A stretch of 42,962 nucleotides of DNA from Chloroflexota bacterium (GTDB lineage Bacteria; Chloroflexota; Dehalococcoidia; Lucifugimonadales; Lucifugimonadaceae): contig JAQCHZ010000021.1 in NCBI GenBank assembly GCA_027618835.1, forward strand, positions 1 through 42,962, written 5' to 3'. How positions within the stretch are numbered: the first letter of the stretch is position 1; each line of letters opens with the position of its first letter. This document shows positions 1 to 8,195 of the stretch, piece after piece. The position numbers and the translations under genes are program-made. Below the pieces are notes generated by a model. The model ran no database searches. It saw only the letters and a list, made by a program, of their open reading frames with translations, and had not been told where the DNA came from.

Positions 1-73
1 TCCGCATGGTTCTGTTAGAACTCAGTGTCGGGGCAGAATAGCATCATTCCTCATTTCCTGAGGAGATCTATTT

Positions 74-247
74 ATGGTCTGCCCACACTGCCTGTCTACG
101 TCCGTATCCAAGAGACAACATCGGACCTCACTGGGTTACCGGACTTTCTATTGTGGGGACTGCGATAGACGTTTCAACGAACGATCGGGGACACCCTTCA
201 ACGATCTTCAGTTTCCGAACGATATAATCCCATTGGCCTCAAGGTAG
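74..247 (+). pseudogene. Truncated IS transposase, N-terminal zinc-ribbon fragment
   Basis: This 57-codon reading frame starts with ATG after a good ribosome binding site (AGGAG at 61-65). It reads MVCPHC at the N-terminus, then a YxTFYCGDCDRRFNERSGTPFN-like stretch. The two CxxC pairs and the RFNERSGTPFN segment match, from memory, the N-terminal zinc ribbon of DDE transposases common in Chloroflexi and other bacteria (IS6-like). The frame stops at TAG exactly where the catalytic domain should begin, and no DDE motifs are seen after it. I therefore read it as an insertion-sequence remnant. It lies inside the probable integrative element that ends at the tRNA fragment near 895. Confidence 0.6.
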
Positions 248-370
248 CCCACTGTTCAAACACGTTCTGCTCACCGTACTTCAGGCGTAGGTAGAGCACG
301 GAATTAGTCTGCACAAAGGTGCAAGACGAGTCAGGTTGTCTGAGGCTGTTGACCTGAGCTGGATGAATTG

Positions 371-712
371 ATGCGTATGCAAACCAACCCACCTCATAAC
401 AGGGACGGAACAGGTCGCTTCCTAGCAGGACAAAGCGGTAATCCTGGCGGTCGTCCCGTGGGCTTCCACAACTACATTCAGGAACGTACCTCAGACGGTA
501 GCGAGCTGACCGACTTCGTTCTAAGCGTGTTCCGTGACGAGAACGCTTCCAACAAGGAGCGCATGGACGCTGCTACGTGGCTTGCAGACCGAGGCTTCGG
601 GAAGCCGACAGTGAATGCAGCTGCACAGGCTCCGGGCATCGGCGACTTCACCATCGTCATTGGTGACCATGACGCAAGAGGTAACCCGATCAACGATATG
701 CCCAGAGATTGA
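371..712 (+). CDS. DUF5681 domain-containing protein
   Basis: A small hydrophilic protein of about 113 residues. Its N-terminus has the signature GQSGNPGGRP (about residues 20-29), followed by a helical segment ending in RMDAATWLADRGFGKP, the typical layout of DUF5681. This family is usually found in phage-like or integrative elements, often near terminase-type genes; its molecular role is unknown. TTG at 368, ATG at 371 and ATG at 377 are all possible starts, and no strong Shine-Dalgarno decides between them. The neighbours are an IS remnant upstream and a 3' tRNA fragment downstream, which supports a mobile-element origin. The family assignment is fairly sure; the function is not. Confidence 0.65.
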   Translation: MRMQTNPPHNRDGTGRFLAGQSGNPGGRPVGFHNYIQERTSDGSELTDFVLSVFRDENASNKERMDAATWLADRGFGKPTVNAAAQAPGIGDFTIVIGDHDARGNPINDMPRD

Positions 713-862
713 GGCTGTTTGTTGTAAATTTGTTGTAACGGACGCTCTGAAACAGCCTGAGGCAGTGTGGGGCAGTTTCTAACGGCTTCCAGTACGAATC
801 CAACTGCGCGAATGGTGCATCAGGGACTGTCTGGGGAAGGGTTGATTTAATTCCCAAGCAAA

Positions 863-895
863 GGGTAGCGGGTTCAATTCTCGTCTTCCGCTCCA
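863..895 (+). other. 3' fragment of tRNA-Gly (probable attR of an integrative element)
   Basis: Bases 868-884 form a T-arm (GCGGG stem, TTCAATT loop, CTCGT stem with G-U pairs). Bases 885-891 (CTTCCGC), discriminator T892 and CCA 893-895 complete the 3' end of a tRNA whose 5' acceptor strand would be GCGGAAG, as in bacterial tRNA-Gly(GCC). No GCGGAAG, D-arm or anticodon arm precedes it, so this is not a complete tRNA. A 3' tRNA fragment next to phage- or IS-like genes is the classic trace of tyrosine-recombinase integration into a tRNA gene. Its orientation predicts that the element extends to the left, out of the window. Confidence 0.6.
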
Positions 896-1110
896 GGTTT
901 CGTTAGGTTGATGATTCCGGTAGATAATTTGCGCTCATGGGCTGATACTGCAGGCTGTCGGTTGTAACGACCTAATCTCAAAGTGAGGTCGCCCTCGCTT
1001 GCTGGCCCAGTGGCTACCTTCGAATAGGCAGTTGCCGTCACAAGAGAACTAAACAACTCTTCAAATTATCGATATCGTTTACGACTTATCAGAATCAAGG
1101 AGCATTACTC

Positions 1111-2034
1111 ATGGGCAGCGGTTTACCAACTACTGTGCTTGGCAGTACCAACATCGAGGTAACTCGGCTAGGGTACGGTGCCATGTAGATTCGAGGCGTT
1201 CCCAGAGGGCGTGATGTGACATCGGCCGAGGCTGACGCTATCCTCAACGCTGTGCTCGACTCAGGGATTAATTACATAGATACATCTATTGATTATGGGT
1301 TGAGCGAAGGGTTCATTGGACAGTTCATTTCTAACCGCAGAGATGAATTCATACTCGCTTCAAAATGCGGATGCCTTGTCAACGGACCAACGGTTCCTTC
1401 GGGTCCGCAACCGCATATTTACACTAGAGAGAACATCATCTCCGGTATCGAAGAGAGCCTTAGACGGATGAAAACCGAGTATCTCGACGTCGTACAGTTC
1501 CATGGAAGCCCATCGCATGAAACTCTCGAAGAGGATGGCGCAATCGACACCCTTTTGGAGCTCAAAGATCAAGGCAAGATCCGTCACGTAGGAATATCTG
1601 GAACTCTGCCAAATTTGCCTGGGCAGATCGATATGGGTGTTTTCGAGGTTCTTCAAATACCTTACTCAGCGCTCGAGCGTAGACACGAAGACATAATTGC
1701 GAATGCAGCGAACGCCGGAATAGGAAATGTCATTCGGGGCGGCGTGGCAAAAGGCGAACCTAGCCAGTCAGGTGTTCCGCAGCCCGATCCGTGGGAGACG
1801 TTTGAAAAAGCTGGACTCAACGATCTCATTGACGAAGGTGAGACTCCTACTGACTTTCTCTTGAGATTCACCCTGAGTCATCCGGGAATGCACACGACGA
1901 TTGTTGGGACACTTAATCACGATCACCTCGCCCGGAACGTCGCCACCGCAAGTAAGGGTTCTCTTGCTCACGACGTTTATGAGGAAGCAAAAAAACGACT
2001 AGATGCAATTGGTGAAACATCGGCACGAACATGA
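1111..2034 (+). pseudogene. Aldo/keto reductase with in-frame amber stop at codon 26
   Basis: Starting at ATG 1111 (AGGAG at 1098-1102, 8-base spacing), the frame encodes an NADP-dependent aldo/keto reductase of 307 residues. It has the N-terminal strand TVLGSTNIEVTRLGYGAM, catalytic Asp/Tyr region DTSIDYGLSE, Lys in LASKCGC, His in VQFHG, and the C-terminal cofactor region TTIVGT. A TAG at 1186-1188 interrupts it directly after GYGAM, and the frame stays open on both sides. A GTG at 1216 could restart translation but would lose the first beta strand and part of the cofactor site. Related proteins, as I recall, have Glu at this position (GAG to TAG would be one G-to-T change). Either a young pseudogene or a base error; the substrate is unknown. 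Confidence 0.75.
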
Positions 2035-2252
2035 TTCGAATTACGGCAGATAACTGCTTGCACCCTGTTCAATCGCTGTGATTTGGGCTGAGATCGATCT
2101 AGGCACGAGGCAGGTGCCGACGCGAGCTGTTCCACCAACAACCACAACTCGCATTCATCGATCCTTTCGCATTACTGCACTAGTTGTAATACTTGTAAAA
2201 CGTCTCGATAGTAAGAGCCAGCAAGTCGTGACCTAACCTAGGAGCCCTCGAA

Positions 2253-3368
2253 ATTAGCAAGCTATTCACCCCCATCGAACTTCGAGGGGTCACCATCACA
2301 AACCGTGTCTTCTATTCTCCAATGTGCGAGTACTCGTGCGAAGCCGATGGCCTCGCTACGCCTTGGCACATGGTGCATCTAGGTTCGAAGGCGGTGGGCG
2401 GCGCAGGACTTGTTATGGCCGAAGCAACCGCGGTGACTCCCATCGGCAGGCTCACCCCGAGCTGCCCAGGTATTTGGTCTGACGCACACGTCGATGCATG
2501 GCGTCCGATCACACAGTTCATTTCGGATCAAGGTTCTGTCCCGGCGATCCAGATCGCTCACGGCGGTCGAAAGGCTTCCTATACGACGCCTGGGGACACG
2601 CCGAAACGAAATTTGAATGAGAGTGAAGGCGGATGGCAGATTGTTGGCCCTAGTTCAATTCAGTTCGACGAATCGTATGGCGTACCAAAAGAACTGACCA
2701 AACAAGAGATCGCTGAAACCACTCAGCAGTTCGTAGATGGCGCCCTCTACTCACTTGAAGCCGGATTCGAAGTAGTTGAACTGCATTTTGCTCACGGCTA
2801 TCTAGCTAGTTCGTTCATGTCACCAATCTCGAATCAGCGGACCGATGAATATGGTGGTTCGCTGGAAAATCGCTGCCGATTTGCACTCGAAACTATCACG
2901 GCGATTCGGAAGGCCATCCCGGAGTCTGCTCCATTGATTGTGAGAATCTCATCTTCAGAATGGGTTGAAGGCGGTTGGAATATAGACGACTCTGTTCAGC
3001 TTGCGAAATGGATGAAAGACGCCGGAGTGGATCTCGTCGATGCTTCCGCTGGTGGAAATAATCCAAATCAGGTGTTGGATCCAACACCGGGCTACCAAGT
3101 TCCTTTCGCTGACGCGATTCGGAATCAAGCAGGAATTATGACCGGAGCGGTCGGGCTCATAACCGATGCGCAGCAGGCTGAGGATATTCTTCAGGCTGGT
3201 CAGGCCGATGCCATATTCATCGGACGAGAAATAATGCGGAACCCATACTGGCCTTTGTATGCCCAAGCACAATTGGACGGTGAGTCCGAAAACTGGCCTA
3301 AACAGTACCGACAGGCTTCGCTCGATTTTGCTTACATGGGACCTGTGGGACAGGACGTTACTGGTTAG
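2253..3368 (+). CDS. NADH:flavin oxidoreductase (Old Yellow Enzyme family), apparent ATT start
   Basis: An FMN-dependent TIM-barrel ene-reductase/xenobiotic reductase of about 371 residues. The N-terminus SKLFTPIELRGVTITNRVFYSPMCEYS is the standard OYE opening. Further motifs are the substrate-binding HGGRKA, HFAHGYLASSFMSPISNQRTDEYGGSLENRCRF, and the phosphate-binding end TGAVGLIT...ADAIFIGREIMRNP. The first ATG (2322) would remove the conserved N-terminal strand. In frame upstream there is no ATG/GTG/TTG, but ATT at 2253 lies 8 bases after AGGAG (2240-2244), and the next stop is TGA 2229-2231. I therefore place the start at ATT, a rare start codon, or an ATG altered to ATT. The enzyme would reduce activated C=C bonds; the substrate is unknown. 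Confidence 0.85.
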   Translation: MSKLFTPIELRGVTITNRVFYSPMCEYSCEADGLATPWHMVHLGSKAVGGAGLVMAEATAVTPIGRLTPSCPGIWSDAHVDAWRPITQFISDQGSVPAIQIAHGGRKASYTTPGDTPKRNLNESEGGWQIVGPSSIQFDESYGVPKELTKQEIAETTQQFVDGALYSLEAGFEVVELHFAHGYLASSFMSPISNQRTDEYGGSLENRCRFALETITAIRKAIPESAPLIVRISSSEWVEGGWNIDDSVQLAKWMKDAGVDLVDASAGGNNPNQVLDPTPGYQVPFADAIRNQAGIMTGAVGLITDAQQAEDILQAGQADAIFIGREIMRNPYWPLYAQAQLDGESENWPKQYRQASLDFAYMGPVGQDVTG

Positions 3369-3515
3369 GTGCTAATCGCTGATTGCTAGTGCGGATTCGG
3401 CGCTTCAATCAAGTTCTAGCACCAATTTATTTAGTGCTCAGCGTGTTGGTGTCGTCCTTGGAACGACGCTATACTCCGTTGCCGCACGATCAACAGGAAT
3501 ATTAGGAGAACCGGC

Positions 3516-4274
3516 TTGCCAATCAACCGTATTTTCGCGGCGAACAATGAAGGTCGAAAAGCGCACTTTTTGCAGATGCACTTTCCTTCGACAGAGCTGG
3601 TTGAGCTTGCCTATAACGCAGGCATGGACGGGGTAGATCTCGACGGAGAACAAGGGCATTTCGATCTTTCAGAAATAGACGAAATTTGCCGTGTTGCCAA
3701 CGCTGCCGGGATGACTGTTACAGCTCGTGTTCCTTCGGTTGATCCCGTCCCCATCAAGCAGTATTTGGCGCGTGGAGTGCAAGGGATTCAAGGACCGGGA
3801 GTTGAAAGCGGCGAGCAGGCCCAAACTCTGTCGGATTCCTGCTACTACACACCAGCAGGAAAGCGATCTTGGGGGCCGGGTCGAGGGCACTACTACGATT
3901 ATTTGCCAACGATGAACGACAAGTTCGGCGGCAACAAGGGCTATATAGCCGATGCCAACGAAAACATGTTTGTGATCGCCCAGCTCGAGAGTCAGAAGAG
4001 CATCGATAATTTGGACGATATCGTTTCAGTGCCGGGAATACACTGCATAACTTTTGGGCAAAACGACATGGCGTCGTCACTTGGTGTGCCGGGTGAGCCG
4101 GGTCACGATAAAGTCAACGCTGCTCATGCAGATCTCGAACGACGAGCGCGGGTGGCTGGCAAGCATTTGCTCTCCGATCGTGTGAGCTACGTAAGAGCAA
4201 CTGTGGCGCTTCTCGATACTATGCGAGGTCATTTGGCAGATCATCGAAACGACCCGATTGGTCAGATCGATTAG
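3516..4274 (+). CDS. HpcH/HpaI aldolase family protein
   Basis: A 252-residue class II aldolase-like (alpha/beta)8 protein starting at TTG, with TAGGAG a few bases upstream. It aligns with the 2-keto-3-deoxy acid aldolases: GVDLDGEQGHFD (metal/pocket loop), ARVPSVDP (pyruvate-binding Arg), IAQLES (metal Glu) and FGQNDMASSLGVPG (metal Asp). The usual catalytic His of the EHG/EHA motif is Gln here (E-Q-G), although a His follows two residues later. Family members cleave or form 2-oxo-3-deoxy sugar acids. The family is clear; activity and substrate are uncertain because of this substitution. Convergent with the broken hydrolase gene, with only 7 bases between them. Confidence 0.8.
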   Translation: MPINRIFAANNEGRKAHFLQMHFPSTELVELAYNAGMDGVDLDGEQGHFDLSEIDEICRVANAAGMTVTARVPSVDPVPIKQYLARGVQGIQGPGVESGEQAQTLSDSCYYTPAGKRSWGPGRGHYYDYLPTMNDKFGGNKGYIADANENMFVIAQLESQKSIDNLDDIVSVPGIHCITFGQNDMASSLGVPGEPGHDKVNAAHADLERRARVAGKHLLSDRVSYVRATVALLDTMRGHLADHRNDPIGQID

Positions 4275-4281
4275 CCGTTAG

Positions 4282-5195
4282 CTAATGACGATGAATGTGC
4301 GGGTGCGCTTTGGGACCGGCGATCGGATTGTCGTGGCTGTGGTCGTGTTTTTGCCAGTCGTACGTTTCTAGTTCGTCGGTCAAAGTAACTTGGCCATCAA
4401 AAACGGATTTCACCTCGGCGATTCCACGTTCACGGTTTTAGGGTGCTGATAAATCGGACCCGACGTGAACTGAAAATAGTTCTTTCACACCTGCTTCGGC
4501 CGCCATTTCGGCTGCTCCGAGCGTGCCAGTCTGACCAATATCACCGACGCGGGCGTCGTACACCGATTGGAAGTTTCCGCACATGGACACGAGAGCATCG
4601 GCACCACGAGCTAAGTCGACGACTCTTTCACATGGTTCGGTATCACCAGTAAAAACGATCGATCCCTCGGATGTGTCTAGCCGATACGCCAGCGAGTCGT
4701 GATACGGCTCAACATGTTCAGCAGGTGCGGCGGTGACTTCGAAGTCGTTCCCAGTCCAACATCACGTGCTATTACGTTCATCCTGGATCTAGGAAGTACG
4801 CCGCCTCGAAGCTCGTACGTCGATTTGCTCAGAGGGTGGTTGGTGCGAGCGTTGATGTCGTATGCAAAGGCACATTCTTCCCCTACGAGCCTTTCTGTAA
4901 TCGACTCTGTGTTGTTGGGTCCGAAGGCATGCAATGGACTTTCTTTGCCTACGCTTTCGTCCCAGCGCGTCATCATGAAGCACGGGTAGTCGACATCGTG
5001 GTCGAAGTGGTGGTGAGTGAAGAACAGATAGTCGATGTCGAGCGGGTGCAGATCCATTTGCGCCATCTTGTAGGTAGTAGCAGGACCACAATCTAACTTG
5101 ATGTTCCTGCCGCCCACATCAACGACGTGCGAGGAACCAAATCGAGCCTTTATTGGTCTAGGTCCACCCGATCCCAGCACATGTAATTTCGCCAA
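4282..5195 (-). pseudogene. MBL-fold metallohydrolase, frameshifted and with an in-frame stop
   Basis: The frame starts at TTG 5195 (AAGGAA 5 bases upstream) and has the metal motif THHHFDHD (about residues 60-67) typical of RNase Z/arylsulfatase-like metallo-beta-lactamase folds. Around 4752-4764 the coding frame shifts. The continuation NDFEVTAAPAEHVEPYHDSLAYRLDT, TGDTEPCERVVDLARGADALV and ELFSVHVGSD is in another frame and supplies the remaining metal ligands (AEH, TGD, VHVG). A TAA at 4438-4440 then interrupts this second frame before the natural His-rich C-terminus HPHIHRH. Two independent lesions make a pseudogene likely, unless the assembly is poor here. It lies 95 bases downstream of the tetR gene on the same strand. 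Confidence 0.75.
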
Positions 5196-5290
5196 GATTT
5201 GTTCCTTTGCTCATCGCTGCTCACCAGAACTGACAATCTTGGTAAACCCCTGTTCAGCATGCAACTTCTGGACCAATGAGACTGAACGTC

Positions 5291-5914
5291 TTATTTCTTC
5301 GAAAAGAACATCTCAACGAAACTGCCTGCAATTTCTGATAGCTGTTCTCCGGTTGCACCTGCTCGTGCGCGAGTCTTGATGCTGTGGATGACCGAGTGAA
5401 CCATCTGCGCCAGAGTGTCGGGGTCGAGCCCTTCAGGCAGGCGACCTGATTCTTCATCGGCACGGAATCTGCGTGCAATACCCTCGTCAGTTTGATCGAA
5501 CATATTCGCAAGCTTGGTACGAAGCAGCTCATCGTTCTCAGCAGCGCCAGTCGCGACATTTGCAATCATGCAGCCACGAGGTTTGCCCTCCTCAGTTGCG
5601 CAACTAATGCTCATTTTGAAAAAATCTGAAACAACTTGGCGCGGTTCGTTGTCGTGTTGCAACACTCCAAACTCAAGGCCACCGCGCGTTGACGCGTACC
5701 TTTCGATAGCGGCTTCGAATAGTCCACGTTTATTACCGAACGCGGCGTACAAACTCGGGCGCTTTATACCCATCGCCTCTGTGAGATTGTCGAGTGATGA
5801 GCCGTCGTACCCTTTCTCCCAGAAAACCAATACTGCTGCATCAAGAACATTGTCTCGATCGAACAATACGGGTCGACCTCGGGCACGTTTTCCGGAAGAT
5901 TCTTTAGATTTCAT
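5291..5914 (-). CDS. TetR/AcrR family transcriptional regulator
   Basis: A 207-residue repressor-type regulator. Residues about 15-65 form the TetR HTH: GRPVLFDRDNVLDAAVLVFWEKGYDG, then SSLDNLTEAMGIKRPSLYAAFGNKRGLFEAAIERY. The C-terminal ligand domain has the RGCMIANVATGAAENDELLRT segment seen in TetR proteins that control oxidoreductase or xenobiotic genes. It is transcribed divergently from the ABM-like gene at 6060, and the 145-base gap carries an inverted repeat over a probable promoter, so it likely regulates itself and that gene. The ligand cannot be predicted. Confidence 0.9.
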   Translation of the reverse strand: MKSKESSGKRARGRPVLFDRDNVLDAAVLVFWEKGYDGSSLDNLTEAMGIKRPSLYAAFGNKRGLFEAAIERYASTRGGLEFGVLQHDNEPRQVVSDFFKMSISCATEEGKPRGCMIANVATGAAENDELLRTKLANMFDQTDEGIARRFRADEESGRLPEGLDPDTLAQMVHSVIHSIKTRARAGATGEQLSEIAGSFVEMFFSKK

Positions 5915-5934
5915 ACTGAACGGTACATAAATGC

Positions 5935-5969
5935 TTGACGTTGTGTTGTTGGTTTATTATTGTACCAAT
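5935..5969 (+). promoter_or_regulatory. Promoter with overlapping inverted repeat (candidate TetR operator)
   Basis: TTGACG at 5935-5940 and TATTGT at 5958-5963 are 17 bases apart and point toward the gene at 6060. The inverted repeat TTGGT (5949-5953) / ACCAA (5964-5968) covers the spacer and the -10, and a second short repeat ATTG-TAC-CAAT lies at 5959-5969. Position and symmetry fit a TetR operator; binding is inferred only. Confidence 0.5.
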
Positions 5970-6059
5970 CAGTAGATAAATCAACCGGTGAACTTGCTCC
6001 GGATGATTGATTGGTGAAATTCCATGTGCACGACGAACAGATGACGCGATAGAAAGAAC

Positions 6060-6929
6060 ATGACTACACCGACTGAACCGATGCCTGATTTCCTATCAGA
6101 ACCGAGCAAGATCAATACAGAGATCAGCATCACTGGGAAATGGATCCCGACGAAAAAAGGCGGACTGTTCAGAAAGTCAGCTGAAGCAAAAGAAATGCTG
6201 AAAGAGTGGGAAGATATCCATGCGGGAGCCCAGGCTGCGCCCGGAGTTTTGTCGACAGAAATCAATCATGCGGTCGGCGAAGATTCCGTCCTCGTCCATC
6301 ATGTTTTCGAAAATGATGAAGCTCTGATTAACTATTTCTCGACTACAGCAACCCAACATATGGGTGCGTTGCTGAAAGTTGCAAAGCCGGACACGCATTT
6401 GGTTCGTGGTGCGAATATTTCACAAGCGGTTCGGGATGCCATCTCGGCGAAGCATGTATCTGCGGTGTTCGGTGAGTATCTCTTTGGGTACGTAAGAGAC
6501 GATTACAAGCGACCTGATCAGGAAACGGCGATCAACGTCACTGCGAAGTGGATTTGCAAGCCGAGTGATTCGTCTCGGTTGGACGAGCTCAAATACTGGT
6601 GGCAGCGCGTTGGGACTGATGCCCATTCGATTGAAGAAGGACTTCACAGGTTTGAGGTCTACCAAGCGGCTGGCGAGGATGCTCTCATCATTCACGAGGT
6701 TTTCGAAGATACCGTCGTGCTTAAATTCCACCTGACAAAAGGTACTACCAAAATATACAAGAAGGAGATCGACCAAGTTGCCGAGGCAGATCGATATTTC
6801 TTCCGTGGACCCGTTTCGTGGTTGATACACACGTACTCCACGTTCTTGCATTTACCTGCGACTTATTCCAGTTTGGGCAGCAATTTCGCTCGACCAGGGG
6901 GCAGTATGAGTGACGGGTCGTTCGAGTAG
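6060..6929 (+). CDS. Tandem ABM-like (antibiotic biosynthesis monooxygenase fold) protein
   Basis: A 289-residue protein with no clear named homologue. Two copies of a ferredoxin-like alpha+beta unit can be seen. The first, about residues 20-105, runs ITGKWIP...LKEWEDIHAGAQAAPGVLSTEINHAVGEDSVLVHHVFENDEALINYF. The second, about 155-240, runs VTAKWICK...LKYWWQRVGTDAHSIEEGLHRFEVYQAAGEDALIIHEVFEDTVVLKFHL. The repeated GEDxLxxHxVFE motif shows internal duplication. Such dimeric-barrel domains occur in small monooxygenases and stress proteins. Transcribed divergently from the TetR gene and probably controlled by it. The fold is inferred from pattern; the activity is unknown. Confidence 0.65.
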   Translation: MTTPTEPMPDFLSEPSKINTEISITGKWIPTKKGGLFRKSAEAKEMLKEWEDIHAGAQAAPGVLSTEINHAVGEDSVLVHHVFENDEALINYFSTTATQHMGALLKVAKPDTHLVRGANISQAVRDAISAKHVSAVFGEYLFGYVRDDYKRPDQETAINVTAKWICKPSDSSRLDELKYWWQRVGTDAHSIEEGLHRFEVYQAAGEDALIIHEVFEDTVVLKFHLTKGTTKIYKKEIDQVAEADRYFFRGPVSWLIHTYSTFLHLPATYSSLGSNFARPGGSMSDGSFE

Positions 6930-7025
6930 TTGGCTCGTGGAAATAGTCGTCCAATAAGTTGGGAACGGATTAAAGTGCGATGCGTACTTACATTGCACCT
7001 TGTTACAACGTGAAAGCCGCTGCCG

Positions 7026-7775
7026 ATGATTATCAAGACTCCCATTCCTAAAATCGATATTGAACGACCTTCAAAGGACTTGATCAAGCGACTTGAAGGT
7101 ATTGGGAGCGCCACGGCTTCAGGCGAACTTCGCAAACTTGGAATCAAGGCCGCTGTCATAGACGGTCTGACATCTTTCGTTCCGGGGAAGAGCGTTGTGG
7201 GCCCCGCGATCACGCTCCAATACATGCCAAAAAGGGAAGATCAGTTTCCGGAGGGTGAATACCGCGATCCAGAATCGCAAGTTCACCGGCACGCGCTGTA
7301 TCACGTTCAGTCTGGCGACATCATAGTCGTCGACGGACGAGGCGAAATCAGCAGTGGTGTGTTCGGCGAAATGATGCTGACTTACCTCAAAGGCAAGGGC
7401 GGACTCGGTATCGTGATCGACGGAGCTATTCGTGACTACGGCGACTCCAAAGAACTCGGTTTGGGTATGTGGATGAAGGGTGTTACGCCGTATCCACACA
7501 CTCAGACGGTGCAGTTCCCGTACGCCTACAACGTGCCGATCGATTGTGCTGGAACGTTGGTAATGCCGGGCGACATCATCATTGCTGACGACGATGGTGC
7601 GGTGGTCGTTCCGGCTCAACTCGCCGAGCAGCTGGCAGAAGTTGGCGGCGAACATGCGGAGTGGGAAGTGTTTGTGAGGATCAAACTCGCCGAGGGTGGC
7701 GATCTTCGCAAGTACTACCCGATGACAAATGAGGCTCGAGCTGAGTACGAAGTGTGGAAAAAGACGAACGGCTAG
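7026..7775 (+). CDS. RraA family protein (HMG aldolase/dimethylmenaquinone methyltransferase-like)
   Basis: A 249-residue member of the RraA-like superfamily, which includes 4-hydroxy-4-methyl-2-oxoglutarate aldolase and oxaloacetate decarboxylase. Visible are the N-terminal IGSATASGELRKLGI, GDIIVVDGRGEISSGVFGEMMLTYLKGKGGLGIVIDGAIRDYGD (substrate Arg/Asp of the GxxRD type) and GDIIIADDDGAVVVP near the C-terminus. The C-terminal tail (EWEVFVRIKLAEGGDLRKYYPM) is longer than in the shortest RraA proteins, as in Chloroflexota/alphaproteobacterial paralogues. An aldolase or decarboxylase acting on a 2-oxo acid is likely; true RNase E inhibition is unlikely. Convergent with the next gene, with a 12-base gap. 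Confidence 0.85.
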   Translation: MIIKTPIPKIDIERPSKDLIKRLEGIGSATASGELRKLGIKAAVIDGLTSFVPGKSVVGPAITLQYMPKREDQFPEGEYRDPESQVHRHALYHVQSGDIIVVDGRGEISSGVFGEMMLTYLKGKGGLGIVIDGAIRDYGDSKELGLGMWMKGVTPYPHTQTVQFPYAYNVPIDCAGTLVMPGDIIIADDDGAVVVPAQLAEQLAEVGGEHAEWEVFVRIKLAEGGDLRKYYPMTNEARAEYEVWKKTNG

Positions 7776-7787
7776 CGTTCGGACTGA

Positions 7788-8195
7788 CTAGACTGAGATT
7801 TCTACTCGACCAGTAATTTCGTCAAGAACCTTGGCTTTGAATGCGTTGTGATCGAGCACCGGGTGAATCTGCACCGTGTTCCATCGGTGCACGTCGGTCG
7901 AGAAGAACGTGTCAGTGACGTCTTGTGCATCTCTCGCGCTAACCACGTACCAAAGCTTGTGACCAATCGGGAACGCCCAACCGTTCACTATGTCGACTCC
8001 GTGCTTGTAGGCAATTTGTTGGATCTCGCCTAGCAGCTCGGCATGGTGCTCACGATCGCTCGAACCGGGAGAAGATATACAGGTCTCAGGGCTATGTGTG
8101 AGTTCAACCATGAATTGCATTTTCGTTGCTTTCGTTACTGATGGGGTGTGTTCTGGCAAGGCGAGCGGTGTTTCAATAGTTGTCATTTGGACCAT
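7788..8195 (-). CDS. Small conserved hypothetical protein, ferredoxin-like fold suspected
   Basis: A 135-residue protein of unknown function. After a variable N-terminus it reads MQFMVELTHSPETC, then GWAFPIGHKLWYVVSARDAQDVTDTFF, then a C-terminal HPVLDHNAFKAKVLDE. The beta-alpha-beta pattern with a strand, a helix around GEIQQIAYKHGVDI and a second strand WYVVSA resembles small alpha+beta proteins such as DUF3303/muconolactone-isomerase-like folds. It starts inside the upstream winged-helix gene (23-base overlap), so the two are translated from one mRNA and the regulator may respond to its function. Confidence 0.6.
   Translation of the reverse strand: MVQMTTIETPLALPEHTPSVTKATKMQFMVELTHSPETCISSPGSSDREHHAELLGEIQQIAYKHGVDIVNGWAFPIGHKLWYVVSARDAQDVTDTFFSTDVHRWNTVQIHPVLDHNAFKAKVLDEITGRVEISV

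Noticed and set aside
820-895. Complete tRNA gene ending at CCA 895
   Set aside because: The T-arm and 3' acceptor strand are present, but no matching 5' acceptor (GCGGAAG), D-arm or anticodon arm lies upstream.
1186-1188. TAG as pyrrolysine or global recoding of TAA/TAG
   Set aside because: TAG and TAA end many intact genes here (for example rraA-like, moeB, cysK, ppc, pgpA), and no pyrrolysine family is involved.
2100-2125. Hairpin GGCAC...GTGCC in the AKR-OYE gap
   Set aside because: Only five pairs without a U-tract; too weak to call a terminator.
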